Positions 1 to 9,634 of a stretch of 33,798 nucleotides of DNA are shown piece after piece. The stretch's first letter is position 1. Each line of letters opens with the position of its first letter. The position numbers and the translations under genes were made by a program. Under the pieces are notes generated by a model. It ran no database searches and was not told the DNA's origin. It saw nothing but the letters and a program-made list of their open reading frames with translations. Source of the stretch: Gemmatimonadota bacterium (GTDB lineage Bacteria > Gemmatimonadota > Gemmatimonadetes > Gemmatimonadales > Gemmatimonadaceae); contig CANNKR010000002.1 of the NCBI GenBank assembly GCA_947504615.1, positions 1 to 33,798 of the forward strand, written 5' to 3'.

Positions 1-404
1 CCGCGGAGCAGCGCCTCGCGGGCGAAGATGTGCGCCGGGTTGCCGCTGTGCACGATGGGCTGCAGGACACTGGTGTAGCGATGCTCGTCCACCAGTTCGC
101 GCAGCCAGGTGCTCTGACTGACGAGCGAGAACTGCGCATACGACTTCACGTGCGGAAAGTCCCCGATGGACAGCGCGCCACCTGCGGGCTTGTACAGCAC
201 CCGCGTTTCTTCCGCCTCGCCGTGGGTCAACTGACGGCGCAAGAGCCCCACGAGGTCCCGGAGTACGCTCCACTCGACGTCGACCACGAGGGCGTCCCCC
301 GTTTCGGACTCGAAATCGAGCGTGTGCATGCGCAGCAGCGAGACCACCTTGGCCATGGCCTGCTCGGTGGGGCACCAGAGAAAGAGCCTGCCGAGCGGTG
401 CCAT
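1..404 (-). CDS. EAL-domain protein, N-terminal part (runs off left edge)
   Basis: This minus-strand reading frame is open to the window edge, so it is missing from the ORF track. I translated it by hand from the ATG at 404. The visible 134 residues form an N-terminal region of unknown fold and then reach LQPIVHSG and IFAREALLR. This matches the opening of EAL domains, where QPIV is followed by the ExLxR motif that binds metal and substrate. EAL proteins hydrolyse cyclic di-GMP or act as degenerate effectors. The catalytic residues further on lie outside the window, so activity cannot be judged. A GTG at 467 is an alternative in-frame start (first in-frame stop upstream at 507-509), and neither start has a clear ribosome binding site. 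It is divergent from the hybrid kinase at 605, with a shared promoter region of roughly 140-200 bp. Confidence 0.72.
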   Translation of the reverse strand, partial: MAPLGRLFLWCPTEQAMAKVVSLLRMHTLDFESETGDALVVDVEWSVLRDLVGLLRRQLTHGEAEETRVLYKPAGGALSIGDFPHVKSYAQFSLVSQSTWLRELVDEHRYTSVLQPIVHSGNPAHIFAREALLR

Positions 405-604
405 CGCCTCGCCGGCCGAGTTTCGGCGGGCCGAGCGGTGCGTGATGAGGGTATGGCGCTGGGTCACAGATTCAGGGATTCTCGGACTCTGGCCACGGTG
501 TTCGCCTCAGGCGCCACGGGGTGGCACGCGGACATCTTGTCCCGTTGAGCGTAGCACGCGGTTCTTCGCTCGGCAACACGAACTTGCCAAGGAAAGGCGA
601 CGCG

Positions 605-3223
605 ATGCTCACCCCAACGGAAATCCACCAGGTTCCGACCGTCGATCGGCTGCGCGTGCTGTCAGCGTGGCGGACGGCGCGGGCGCGCACCGACCTGCTC
701 ATCGCGCTGCTGCTGATCGGAGGGTTCGTTGCCTTGAGCGTTTTCGGTGACATCACCAGGGTTCTGCCGGTGCTGTCGCTGATCGAGGTCCACCGCGCCT
801 GGGCCGACGAGTTGCTGGTGGGGCTGCTGCTCGTGGTCGCCCTCGCGATCATTTTCACGCTGCGGCGGGTGCTCGAAACGGACGTGGCCCTGCGCGAGGC
901 CAACGACGCGCAGGCGATGACGCGACTGTCGTTCGACGATAACCCGCAGCCGATGTGGATCATCGACATCAACAGCATGCACTTCCTGGCCGTCAACACG
1001 GCGGCCTGCACGCGCTACGGATGGAGCAAGGAGGAGTTTCTCGGCGATTTGACCCTGCGCGACATCCGGCCTCCGGATACGATCGGGGAGTTCAGTGAGG
1101 TGATGGGGCAGCGGGACGACTTGAAGCCCGTACACGGCAGCACGCACTGGACCAAGGACGGCCGGCGTTTTCGCGTGGATCTCCTGCGGTACCCGGTCAA
1201 ATACGAAGGGCACGATGCGCGACTCGCCGTGCCCATTGATGTCACCGAGCGCGAGCAGCTGGCGGAACAGAAGCGCCGGTCGCTGGCGCGCTTCGAGGCC
1301 GTCTTCAACACGTTGGCCGCAGGCATCGTCGAGTCGGAGCAGGATGGGCGTATCGTGCAGTGCAACGAGGTGTTCGCCCAGATGGTCGGGCGCACGCGCG
1401 ACGACCTCATCGGGGCCGGCCTGCCGTCCATCACGCACCCCGAGGATGTCGAAGGAGCGGAGCGTCGGCGCGGACAGGTGGCGGCGGGGGACGTGGCCAG
1501 CTACTCGCAGACCAAGCGCTACGTCCGCCCCGATGGGCAACCCGTGTGGACCCTCGTCACGGTGTCGCGCGTGTTGACGGATGACGAACTGGCCACTCCA
1601 CGGCTGCTGAGCGTCGTGGTCGACATGTCGGAACACCGGCGCGTCGAAGAGCAGGCGGATCAGGCGCTCGAACGCCTGGCGCTGACGCTCGAAGCGGTCG
1701 GCGAGGGGCTGTGGGACTGGAATCTGGTCAGCGATGACTGTTTCCTGAGCCCCGCACTCAACCGACTGCTCGGCTATCTCCCCGATGAAATGCCCCCGCA
1801 CATCAGCTCGTGGCGGCTACGCATCCATCCGGAGGACGCGCGGAAGGTGGAGGCGGTACTGCAGGCGCACCTGAGGGGAGAGACCACGTCGTACGAAACG
1901 GAACACCGCATGGCGGGCAAGGACGGCACTTTCCGATGGGTGCTCGACCGTGGTCGCGTGGTGCGACGCGCCCCCGACGGCACGCCGCTGCGGATGGTGG
2001 GAACGATGGTCGACATCAGTGCGCATCGCGACCTCGAGGACCAGCTGCGACAGGCACAGAAGATGGAGGCGGTGGGGCAGCTGGCCGGCGGCGTGGCGCA
2101 CGATTTCAACAACCTCCTGACGGTCATCCGCACGGGGCTCGAACTCGCCCTCACCGATGCCATCCCCGAGCAGGCGCGGGCCGACTTGCGCGAGGTGGAA
2201 CTGGCCACGGAGCGCGCGTCGTCGCTGACGTCGCAACTGCTGGTCTTCAGCCGGCGCGGCAACGCACAGCCTCGCCCGATCAGCCTGAACGACGCGGTGG
2301 ATGATCTCGCCCGGCTGGTCCGGCGGGTACTCCCTGAGGACATCGGCGTAAGGCGCCAGCTCGAGTCGGAGTGCTCGGTATTGGCCGACCCGGGGCATGT
2401 GGGCCAGGCGCTCCTGAACCTCGCCGTCAATGCCCGCGATGCGATGCCTGAGGGCGGCATGCTGTCGCTGGCAACCTTCGACCGCACCGTGATGGCGGGC
2501 TCGCCCGAGGCGCGGGACGGTGTGGCGCCGGGCAACTACGGCGTCATCACCGTCACCGACACCGGCATTGGCATGGACGCCGACGTGCGCTCACACATTT
2601 TCGAGCCATTCTTCACGACGAAACCCCTCGGCAAGGGAACGGGGCTGGGGCTCGCCTCGGTCTTTGGTGCCGTCAAACAGATCGGTGGGGCCATTCGCGT
2701 CGAAAGCACCCCGGGAGTTGGCACGGGGTTTTTCCTCTACTTCCCTGTGGTCGACAGCAGTCGCCCCCAGACGGAAGAGGCGTTCGAGCGCACACTGCCC
2801 GGCGGGTCTGAGCTGGTGCTCGTGGTGGAGGACGAACCGGCGGTGCGCAGCGTGGCGGCTCGGCTCCTGGCGTCGCACGGATATCGGGTGCGCGAGGCCG
2901 CCAACGGCGTGCAGGCGCTCATCGTGCTGCAGGCCGAGCCGGGCATTGCCTGTGTGCTCACCGACATCGTGATGCCGGAGATGCCCGGCAGCGCGCTGGC
3001 GGCGATCATGAAGGAGCAGTATCCGCGCGTGCCGGTCGTGGTGATGTCGGCGCACGCACATGACGTGCTGGCGCAGTTTCCGTTGCCACCGAAAACGGTG
3101 GTCATCGAGAAACCGTTCACGGGCGCGACGATGCTGGAGGCGATCCGCGCCGCCATCGACACGCACCCCGCCACCACGCACCCCGCCAACACGCCCCCGT
3201 CGTCGGCGCTCGTCCCGCAATAA
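605..3223 (+). CDS. Membrane-anchored triple-PAS hybrid histidine kinase
   Basis: The 872-residue protein has two membrane helices (about 30-48 and 67-86), then three PAS sensor domains (about 105-215, 230-345 and 355-480). A HisKA domain follows with the phospho-acceptor His499 in VAHDFNNLL. The HATPase domain (about 590-716) has the N box (NLAVNARDAM), G1 box (DTGIGMD) and G2 box (GKGTGLGL). The C-terminal receiver domain (about 735-855) has phospho-acceptor Asp787 in LTDIVMPEM. It should sense a signal near the membrane and pass phosphate from His to its own receiver. No output regulator lies next to it, so the downstream partner is unknown. The ATG at 605 is preferred over the 521 start in the ORF track because AAGGAAAGG lies at 589-597. 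The gene ends at a strong hairpin at 3224. Confidence 0.93.
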   Translation: MLTPTEIHQVPTVDRLRVLSAWRTARARTDLLIALLLIGGFVALSVFGDITRVLPVLSLIEVHRAWADELLVGLLLVVALAIIFTLRRVLETDVALREANDAQAMTRLSFDDNPQPMWIIDINSMHFLAVNTAACTRYGWSKEEFLGDLTLRDIRPPDTIGEFSEVMGQRDDLKPVHGSTHWTKDGRRFRVDLLRYPVKYEGHDARLAVPIDVTEREQLAEQKRRSLARFEAVFNTLAAGIVESEQDGRIVQCNEVFAQMVGRTRDDLIGAGLPSITHPEDVEGAERRRGQVAAGDVASYSQTKRYVRPDGQPVWTLVTVSRVLTDDELATPRLLSVVVDMSEHRRVEEQADQALERLALTLEAVGEGLWDWNLVSDDCFLSPALNRLLGYLPDEMPPHISSWRLRIHPEDARKVEAVLQAHLRGETTSYETEHRMAGKDGTFRWVLDRGRVVRRAPDGTPLRMVGTMVDISAHRDLEDQLRQAQKMEAVGQLAGGVAHDFNNLLTVIRTGLELALTDAIPEQARADLREVELATERASSLTSQLLVFSRRGNAQPRPISLNDAVDDLARLVRRVLPEDIGVRRQLESECSVLADPGHVGQALLNLAVNARDAMPEGGMLSLATFDRTVMAGSPEARDGVAPGNYGVITVTDTGIGMDADVRSHIFEPFFTTKPLGKGTGLGLASVFGAVKQIGGAIRVESTPGVGTGFFLYFPVVDSSRPQTEEAFERTLPGGSELVLVVEDEPAVRSVAARLLASHGYRVREAANGVQALIVLQAEPGIACVLTDIVMPEMPGSALAAIMKEQYPRVPVVVMSAHAHDVLAQFPLPPKTVVIEKPFTGATMLEAIRAAIDTHPATTHPANTPPSSALVPQ

Positions 3224-3260
3224 GAGCGGGGCGGCCTCCACCAAGGAGACCGCCCCGCTC
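3224..3260. terminator. Bidirectional intrinsic terminator hairpin
   Basis: Two 16-base arms (3224-3239 and 3245-3260) match at 15 of 16 positions around the loop ACCAA. The hairpin begins directly after the kinase stop codon and lies 22 bp before the stop codon of the convergent M14 gene, so it can serve both strands. No strong T-run follows on either strand, as is common in GC-rich genomes. Confidence 0.8.
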
Positions 3261-3282
3261 ATTCCTTACGGTCGTCCGCCGC

Positions 3283-6015
3283 CTACTGGATCGGCGGCTT
3301 CACATCATAGAACGTGTTGAAGAGCAGGCGGAAGGTGCCGTGCGGCTGGGCACGGAAGACAATCTCGGGGCCGAACAGATAGAGCGTACCCGAGCCCACC
3401 GCGGCCTGCGCGATGGCCGTGCCGCCTTCGAGGTACTTCTCACCCCACGCCCAGCCCGAAACGAGCGGCGCCTTGTCGTACCAGGCGATCCGCTTGACGC
3501 CCTTGGCCGCGGCATCGGGTCCGAGCTTGAAGACCGGCGAGTTGTCGTAGAAGACGTTGGCAGTCGCGTCCATGCCCTTCGTCACCGTGGACGTCGTGTC
3601 GAATGACGCCTTCAGGAGGGAGCCGGGCACGTAGAACTTCTCCGCGGGCAGTGCCTTGCCGTCCTCGGTGAGGTAACTCTCCACGGGCAGGCCAAGGGTC
3701 TGCGCGAGCGAGGTGGACGATCCGATGGTCACCACGCGCCCGCCGGCTTCCATGAACGCCTTGAGCTGGGGCACGGTCTTGTCGACGGTCACATTGCCGG
3801 TGGTCTTGCGATACTCAGCCGGCAACGAAGCCGTGTCGGGACCGGCGCCACCACCACCGCCGCGACCACCGCGGCCACCCGCGGCCGGAATGGAGCCGTC
3901 GGGGAAGATGATGACATCGTACTTGGCACGCAGGTTGCCCGCATCGAGTTCCTGCGGGAAGATATCGGTGGACGGGATGCCGAACTGCTCGAGGAGCCAG
4001 CGCGTGTGGCCCGACGGCATCTGGCCGCCGTACCGGTCGAAGAGCGCGATGCGTGGCGCCGTGAGCTTCTGCGCCCCGGTGGGACGCTTGCCCTCGGCGA
4101 ACGACACGCCGAGTTCCCGGGCCGCCCGCTCGGCGACCGGTCGGCTCTTGCCGTTGTTCGCGACATAGAAGTTGCCGTCGAAGGCACGGTACACGTCGAC
4201 GCCGGCCTTCTGCAGGCGTGCGACGGCCGCGAAGGCGTCGTTCTGCACGGGCGACAGCTTCCACGATCCGCCCTTGGCTACGACGCCCGCCGGTGCGGTG
4301 ACGAGCTTTGAGGGTTCGATGCGGTCGCACGGGCAGTCGAAGGCGTCAAGCACACGATCGAAGTGCACGCCCATCTGCAGGGCAAGCGTCCAGCCGGCAT
4401 TGTCGTACGGAGGCGTCGGCGGGGCGCCGGGGAACCGGAAGTCGTTCGGATGGTCCTGCGGCTCGAACATGTCGATCACGTGCGGGCGATACGCCTGCGC
4501 CGTCTTCACCACCATGGAGCCGGCGGGATACGACTTGCCGGCCACGGTGAACGCCGCCGTGGCGCGGTGCACGATGATGGCGTTCTTCTGCAGCTTCTCG
4601 ATGAACTTGAGTGCTGTCGGGAAGTCCGCCTGGTCGGACGGCAGGATATAGCCGCGCGGATCGCGCAGCGACGGGTCGCGCAGCATGCCGAGGAACTTCG
4701 GGTCAGCGGGCGGCGCGCCAAATCCACCGCGTCCCCCGGCGGCCGGGGAGGCAGCCGTTCTCGGCGCGGCGGCCGCAATGGCGTCCTTGATCGCCTGCAG
4801 CCGCTTGGGCCACAGCGTCCACGAGTCCGTGCTTCCCGCGGCGATCATGTCGGCGCCCATCTGCCAGTTGCGATAGAGCATCGTCTCGCGATACCGCTGC
4901 GCAAAGTCCAGCACGGCACGATTCGCCGTCACCGAGTAGTCAATGGACTGCCGGAAGTGCCATTCCTGCGGCAGGATAGGAAGCGGCAGGTCGGCGTTGC
5001 GGAGCAGCTTGTCGGGAATGAACGGGATGCGCATCGGCGTCGGATTGCCGATCGTCTCGGTGAGCAGGCCGATGATGTTGTGGTAATACGCCGTGGTGCG
5101 CAGGCCGCCATTCCACCAGGTGGAGTACAGCGTGGAGGTGCGCATCGTGGCTCCCGGCTTGTTCTCCGAGACAAAGCGCGCATGCATCGCCGAGCCGACC
5201 TGGTCGAGCCCCGTCATGATCAGCGAGTGCAGATTGTAGTTCATCGGGTCGCGGAACGGCGGCACGAACAGCACCGTACCGGCCGGGCCGGTCTGGTGAT
5301 GGTTGTACATGATCTGCGGGAACCACTCCTGGTACATCGCCCGGTTCATGTTGAACGTCTCGGGCTGGTTCATCGCGTACTGGTCGCGGTTGTTGTCGTG
5401 CCCGATGTACTTCTGGTAGAGGCGCGGGATGTTCATGTTGCGCAGCTTCGGGTCGCTCTCGCGCATGTACCAGTTGGCCACCAGCTCCATGCCGTCCGGG
5501 TTGGCCTGGACGAAGACGATGATGACGTCGTTGAGGATGCGCAGCGTCTCCTCGTCAGTCTGCGACAGGAACTGCCAGCTGGTCTCGATGAGCTGGTTGG
5601 CGCCGAGCACTTCGGTGGCGTGCAGGCCGCCGTCAATCCAGACGATGGACTTCCCTTCCTTGGCGAGCGACTTGGCCTGCGCGTCGGTGAGCCCCTCGGC
5701 GTGGCTGAGACGCTCCGCGATCTGCCGGTACTTCTCGCGGTTCTTGAGGTTCTCCGGCGACGAGACAATGGCCATCAGCTGCGGACGCCCTTCAGCGGTC
5801 AGGCCGATGGTGTCGAGCACCATGCGGTCGGACTCCTTGGCCAGCGTCTCCCAGTACTTGGCGAACTGGGTGTAGTTGGGAAGCCAGTAGTCTTCACCGA
5901 TCTCGTGCCCAAAGAACTGCTTGGGCGTGGTCAGCTTGCCCTGGGCGATCGCGGCGAACGGGAGCGCGGTGGCCAGCACGATGGCGGCGAACGCGCGGCG
6001 GACGAATGGGCGCAT
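3283..6015 (-). CDS. Secreted M14-family zinc carboxypeptidase
   Basis: The 910-residue protein starts with a signal peptide (about 1-24, cleavage after AIA). Its M14 peptidase domain (about 45-380) shows the zinc motif HxxE in GGLHATE (His132, Glu135). A third ligand candidate is in YNHHQTGP (His239 or His240), an arginine in HDNNR could bind substrate, and Glu320 in LLTETIG fits the catalytic glutamate. The family removes residues from the C-terminus of peptides. The second half (about 430-910) is a long extension found in large bacterial M14 enzymes. It contains two Gly/Arg-rich loops (GGRGGFG and a GGRGGRGG run), and I could not assign it a fold with certainty. The start has AAGGA four bases upstream. 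It is transcribed divergently from the M24 gene, with 133 bp between them. Confidence 0.9.
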   Translation of the reverse strand: MRPFVRRAFAAIVLATALPFAAIAQGKLTTPKQFFGHEIGEDYWLPNYTQFAKYWETLAKESDRMVLDTIGLTAEGRPQLMAIVSSPENLKNREKYRQIAERLSHAEGLTDAQAKSLAKEGKSIVWIDGGLHATEVLGANQLIETSWQFLSQTDEETLRILNDVIIVFVQANPDGMELVANWYMRESDPKLRNMNIPRLYQKYIGHDNNRDQYAMNQPETFNMNRAMYQEWFPQIMYNHHQTGPAGTVLFVPPFRDPMNYNLHSLIMTGLDQVGSAMHARFVSENKPGATMRTSTLYSTWWNGGLRTTAYYHNIIGLLTETIGNPTPMRIPFIPDKLLRNADLPLPILPQEWHFRQSIDYSVTANRAVLDFAQRYRETMLYRNWQMGADMIAAGSTDSWTLWPKRLQAIKDAIAAAAPRTAASPAAGGRGGFGAPPADPKFLGMLRDPSLRDPRGYILPSDQADFPTALKFIEKLQKNAIIVHRATAAFTVAGKSYPAGSMVVKTAQAYRPHVIDMFEPQDHPNDFRFPGAPPTPPYDNAGWTLALQMGVHFDRVLDAFDCPCDRIEPSKLVTAPAGVVAKGGSWKLSPVQNDAFAAVARLQKAGVDVYRAFDGNFYVANNGKSRPVAERAARELGVSFAEGKRPTGAQKLTAPRIALFDRYGGQMPSGHTRWLLEQFGIPSTDIFPQELDAGNLRAKYDVIIFPDGSIPAAGGRGGRGGGGGAGPDTASLPAEYRKTTGNVTVDKTVPQLKAFMEAGGRVVTIGSSTSLAQTLGLPVESYLTEDGKALPAEKFYVPGSLLKASFDTTSTVTKGMDATANVFYDNSPVFKLGPDAAAKGVKRIAWYDKAPLVSGWAWGEKYLEGGTAIAQAAVGSGTLYLFGPEIVFRAQPHGTFRLLFNTFYDVKPPIQ

Positions 6016-6112
6016 GGTCCTTGGGGATGCGGGTCGGCGCGCGGCCGGGTGGTCGCGCAGGGGCAGACGCAGTGCTAACGCCGCGGCGGCGCGGCGCGTT
6101 GAACGGAAATGC

Positions 6113-6118
6113 TATCTT
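6113..6118 (+). promoter_or_regulatory. Possible extended -10 promoter element for the M24 gene
   Basis: TGCTATCTT, an extended -10 form (TG-N-TATCTT), lies about 30 bp upstream of the M24 start in the short divergent region. I see no convincing -35 box 17 bp before it. This is pattern matching only. Confidence 0.3.
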
Positions 6119-6148
6119 GAAGGGTCCCCTTCCGTAAGAGATCGGCCC

Positions 6149-7642
6149 ATGAACGTCCTTCGCCCCCTCGTGCTTGTCGCGGCCCTGGCCTCCCTGCTGG
6201 GCGCCCAGGTTCCCCAATCCGAGTACCTGACCCGTCGCACAGCGCTCACCAGGTCGCTGCCCGGCGACGGGGTGCTCCTGGTGCTCGGCGCGCCGGAACC
6301 CAAGGAAAATTACCAGAACTTCTGGCAGTCCCAGAACTTCCGGTACCTGACCGGATTCCTCGAGCCCAGTTCGGCGCTGGTGATCGTGCGCCACCGCGGG
6401 GTCGACCGGGGGATGCTGTTCGTGGAGCCCAGAGATCCGGCGCAAGAGGTCTGGACCGGTGAACGGCTGGGCGTGGAGGGGGTGAACGCGCGAACCGGGC
6501 TGCAAGGGCGCGAAGCGAGCACGCTGCACGGCGTCCTCGATTCGCTGCTGGCCGGCGGCGGGACGCTGTTCGCCGTAGGCGACTTCTCGGCGGGTGGCGG
6601 TTCGGACGTGCCCGGCGCGGCGCGACCGCGCACGGCGGACGACCAGTTCATCGACAGACTCAAGGCGCGGCACCGGAACCTGAAGGTCGCCGACGTGAAC
6701 GCCGGGGTGATGCGCCTGCGGGCGTCGAAGTCGGCGGGGGAACTCGCACTCATTCGGAGCGCCGCCACGGTGAGCGCAGCCGCGCACCGCGAGGTGCTGC
6801 ACACCATCGCGCCGGGCATGGCGGAGTTCGAGGTCCAGGCGCTCGCCGAGTACACGTTCCGCCGCAACGGCGCGGACGGTCCGTCCTACGGTTCGATCGT
6901 CGGGTCGGGGCCGAACTCGACGACCCTGCACTACAACAAGAACGACCGGTTCATGCGTGACGGCGAGGTGCTGAACATGGACATGGCCGCCTACTACGCC
7001 GGCTATTCCGCCGACATCACGCGCACGGTGCCGGTCAACGGCGTGTTCAGCCCGGCGCAGCGCGACATCTATACGATCGTGCTGGCCGCGCAGGCGGCCG
7101 CGGAACGGCAAGTGAAGCCGGGCGTGGCATTCCGGGTGCTCGACGACTCGGCGGTGACGGTCCTGCGCCGCGGCCTCGCGACGCTGGGCCTGATTGAAGC
7201 GCCCAACGCCACCTACGACTGTGGCACTCCCGAACGCGCGGAGCGCTGCCCGCAGTACCGGCTGTATTACATGCACGGTCTTGGGCATCCCATCGGCCTC
7301 GACGTGCACGATGTGGACGTCTACAGCACCGGGGCGATGGCCGAGGGGAGCGTGTTCACGATCGAGCCCGGCCTGTATGTGCGCGCCAACACGGTGGACG
7401 TCATTCCCGACACGCCGGCCAACGCTGCGCTGAAGGCGAAGATCGCGCCCGCCGTGCGGCGCTACGCCAACATTGGCGTGCGCATCGAGGACGACTATGT
7501 GGTCACGGCCACGGGCTACGACCGCATCACGGCCGGCGCGCCGCGCGAGATGGACGAGATCGAACGCGAGATGGCGCGGAAGAGCGGGCCTCCGGCCCGC
7601 GATTCGGCGCAGGTGGACGCGTACCGGAAGAGCAAGCCGTAG
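6149..7642 (+). CDS. Exported M24 aminopeptidase P (Xaa-Pro aminopeptidase)
   Basis: The 497-residue enzyme cleaves an N-terminal residue that precedes proline. It has the N-terminal creatinase-like domain (about 25-180, with the typical FRYLTGF motif) and the pita-bread catalytic domain (about 195-465). All five expected metal ligands are visible: Asp278 and Asp289 (NMDMA, SADITR), His380 (HGLGHPIG), Glu406 (TIEPGLY) and Glu447 (RIEDDY). His376 is also in place. A hydrophobic N-terminus (MNVLRPLVLVAALASLLGAQ) suggests export, unlike the usual cytoplasmic PepP. The ATG at 6149 is chosen because it opens this signal peptide; the 76 upstream residues in the ORF track are low-quality arginine-rich sequence. 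It converges with the first M61 gene, with 13 bp between stop codons. Confidence 0.92.
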   Translation: MNVLRPLVLVAALASLLGAQVPQSEYLTRRTALTRSLPGDGVLLVLGAPEPKENYQNFWQSQNFRYLTGFLEPSSALVIVRHRGVDRGMLFVEPRDPAQEVWTGERLGVEGVNARTGLQGREASTLHGVLDSLLAGGGTLFAVGDFSAGGGSDVPGAARPRTADDQFIDRLKARHRNLKVADVNAGVMRLRASKSAGELALIRSAATVSAAAHREVLHTIAPGMAEFEVQALAEYTFRRNGADGPSYGSIVGSGPNSTTLHYNKNDRFMRDGEVLNMDMAAYYAGYSADITRTVPVNGVFSPAQRDIYTIVLAAQAAAERQVKPGVAFRVLDDSAVTVLRRGLATLGLIEAPNATYDCGTPERAERCPQYRLYYMHGLGHPIGLDVHDVDVYSTGAMAEGSVFTIEPGLYVRANTVDVIPDTPANAALKAKIAPAVRRYANIGVRIEDDYVVTATGYDRITAGAPREMDEIEREMARKSGPPARDSAQVDAYRKSKP

Positions 7643-7655
7643 GGCGGCAGCGAAC

Positions 7656-9470
7656 TCAGCGCGCCGTCGTAGTCCCCGACAGGATTCCGCGGCGGACACG
7701 CACCGCCTTGGCATTCGCGGCAGGATCGTCTTCCAGCCGGGCGCTGATCAGCGTCGCCACGCGGACGGTGCCCGAGAGCGTAAGCGGCGCATCATCGCGG
7801 CGGATCTCGATGACCAGCGGCGCGCCCTCACGGGCGCCCGCGTGGTCGCGCCATTTGCGGTTGAAGTCCGGGTCTGCGGCGCTGACACCCGCCACGCGCA
7901 CGAGTACGTCGCCGACCCGCACGCCGGCCTGCTGGGCCGTGCTGAACGCGCCGACCTCGGCTATGCGCAAACCGGCCGAGTCGGGGGCCAGCGACACGCC
8001 CAACCGAGCCTCGCGCAGTGTGTCGGTGACCAGGCGCCATCCTCCCTTGGCCAGCCACTGTTTCCACGGGTACGGCTCGCGACCGTCCACATACTGATCG
8101 TTGAAGTCGCGGAATGGCGCACCGCGTGCCGCACGCGACACCGCACCCCACCAGTCGTCGGGCGTGAAGCCACGACCGGCCTTGAACGTCGCGACGTAGA
8201 GCTCCCGCAGGACGTCGTCGAGTGACTGCTGGTTGTCGCTGGCATCGCGGATGAGGATGTCAAGGGCGAGGCCGGCGAGCGATCCCTTGTCGTAGTAGAT
8301 GTCCGACGTGCCGTCGGTGGTGTGGATCCACGCCTGCAGCGAGGCATCCTCGAGCGCGACGGGGGGGAGCTGCGCCACATGATCCATCTTGCCCTGCGTG
8401 GTGCGCAGGAACTCCCCGGCAGTGATCACGCCACCGCGCACCAGCGAGAGGTCGGCGTAGTAGTCGGTGATCCCCTCGCTGACCCACAGCCAGGGCGTGG
8501 GCTGCGTCTGGTCATAGCGGTACGGGAACATGTCCACCGGCCGCAGGCGCTTCACGTTGAACGCGTGGAAGATCTCGTGCGCGTACACGCTGGGGACAAA
8601 CGATTCGTCCAGGAACTCGCTGCCGACGACGCCCACGTTGGAGTTGTGGTGTTCCAGCGCACTCATGCCGCCAAAAGTCGAGTCGGCAATCTGCATGACC
8701 GTGTAGGTGCTCCACGGCGTCTCGTGGAAGACGGCGACCTGCGGCGGGACGGCGCGACGCAGCGCCTCCCACAGCGTGGCGCGGCGTGCGCCGGCCACGG
8801 ACCCTCGCGGATACGTTGCCAGACGCATCCAGCGGTCGGCGATGCGCATGCTGTCCAGATCGAAGCTTCCCACGAAGAACGGCGAATCCACCAGGTCGTG
8901 ATAGTCGGGTGCGGCGAAGGTGCGGCCGTCCCCGCTGGCGAGCCCGCTGGCGACCTGCCATCCCTGCTCGGCCTGCACGGTGACGGTGCTCGCGAACTCG
9001 AGGGGTCGCCCTTCGGCGTAGGGGAAGACATTGGTGCCGTTGACGAGCGCAAACTGGTCGCGCGCCCAGTTGAACGCATTGTCCAGGGAATCTGCGCGCG
9101 CCTCGAAGGTCACCGTCACCTCGCGGGCGCCGTCTGCCTGGATGCGCCAGGTATCGGGGTCGAGTTTGTCCCACCGCAACGGCTTGTCCTGGGACGTCGC
9201 CGAGAAGCCCGAGACGAAGCGCGCGTAGTTGCTGATCTCGTAGGCCCCGGGGGTCCAGGCTGGAAGCGACAGCAGCACCGGGTCGCGCCCGCTGACCAGG
9301 AATACCATCTGCACACCGACGGACCGCTGCAGGCCGTGCACCGCGTCGAACTGCAGGCGGTAACGCACGTCGCTGATCGGCGCCGACCGCGGCGTGGCGC
9401 GCTCGCGCGGTGCTTGCGCGGCGGCGGGGAGCGCAAGGACAAGGGAACCGACGAGGGCGATTCGGCGCAT
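7656..9470 (-). CDS. Secreted M61-family peptidase with PDZ domain
   Basis: The 604-residue protein has a signal peptide (about 1-19, ending AAAQA) and an N-terminal beta domain typical of M61 (about 30-200). The catalytic domain carries the zinc motif HExxH as HEIFH (His298, Glu299, His302), followed by NVKRLRP and a likely third ligand Glu332 in SEGITDYY. A PDZ domain occupies about 510-595 (LGVSLAPDSAGLRI onward). M61 enzymes are glycyl-type aminopeptidases that act on peptides with N-terminal glycine or alanine; the exact specificity here is not visible. The start at 9470 replaces the ORF-track start because it opens the signal peptide. It faces the gene at 9635 across a 164 bp divergent region. 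A second member of the family lies at 13187. Confidence 0.92.
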   Translation of the reverse strand: MRRIALVGSLVLALPAAAQAPRERATPRSAPISDVRYRLQFDAVHGLQRSVGVQMVFLVSGRDPVLLSLPAWTPGAYEISNYARFVSGFSATSQDKPLRWDKLDPDTWRIQADGAREVTVTFEARADSLDNAFNWARDQFALVNGTNVFPYAEGRPLEFASTVTVQAEQGWQVASGLASGDGRTFAAPDYHDLVDSPFFVGSFDLDSMRIADRWMRLATYPRGSVAGARRATLWEALRRAVPPQVAVFHETPWSTYTVMQIADSTFGGMSALEHHNSNVGVVGSEFLDESFVPSVYAHEIFHAFNVKRLRPVDMFPYRYDQTQPTPWLWVSEGITDYYADLSLVRGGVITAGEFLRTTQGKMDHVAQLPPVALEDASLQAWIHTTDGTSDIYYDKGSLAGLALDILIRDASDNQQSLDDVLRELYVATFKAGRGFTPDDWWGAVSRAARGAPFRDFNDQYVDGREPYPWKQWLAKGGWRLVTDTLREARLGVSLAPDSAGLRIAEVGAFSTAQQAGVRVGDVLVRVAGVSAADPDFNRKWRDHAGAREGAPLVIEIRRDDAPLTLSGTVRVATLISARLEDDPAANAKAVRVRRGILSGTTTAR

Positions 9471-9634
9471 GAGGGGGTCCGGATGATGGCTCCCGAAATA
9501 GTAGCCGCGCCACGCGGGTTTCGCGTCATCCACGTCGGCGGTGTACTTTTCCTGCCAGCCCACACCTTTCGCGACAGCGCCTCCGGGCCGCTGCTCGCCG
9601 TGCCCGTGTCCCGCTTTGGGAGGAGCTCCGCCGC

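Noticed and set aside
30-548. Plus-strand ORF of 172 aa
   Set aside because: It is the shadow of the EAL-domain gene on the other strand, whose translation has a clear EAL motif.
3841-3885. CCACC/CCGCC low-complexity DNA as a regulatory repeat
   Set aside because: It encodes the Gly/Arg-rich loop of the M14 protein, and the composition follows from glycine codons.
4363-6078. Plus-strand ORF of 571 aa
   Set aside because: It is antisense to the M14 peptidase; the product is rich in Arg, His and Val with no recognisable motif, as expected from a GC-rich shadow frame.
5894-7714. Minus-strand ORF of 606 aa
   Set aside because: It is a shadow of the M24 gene, which has all five metal ligands on the plus strand.
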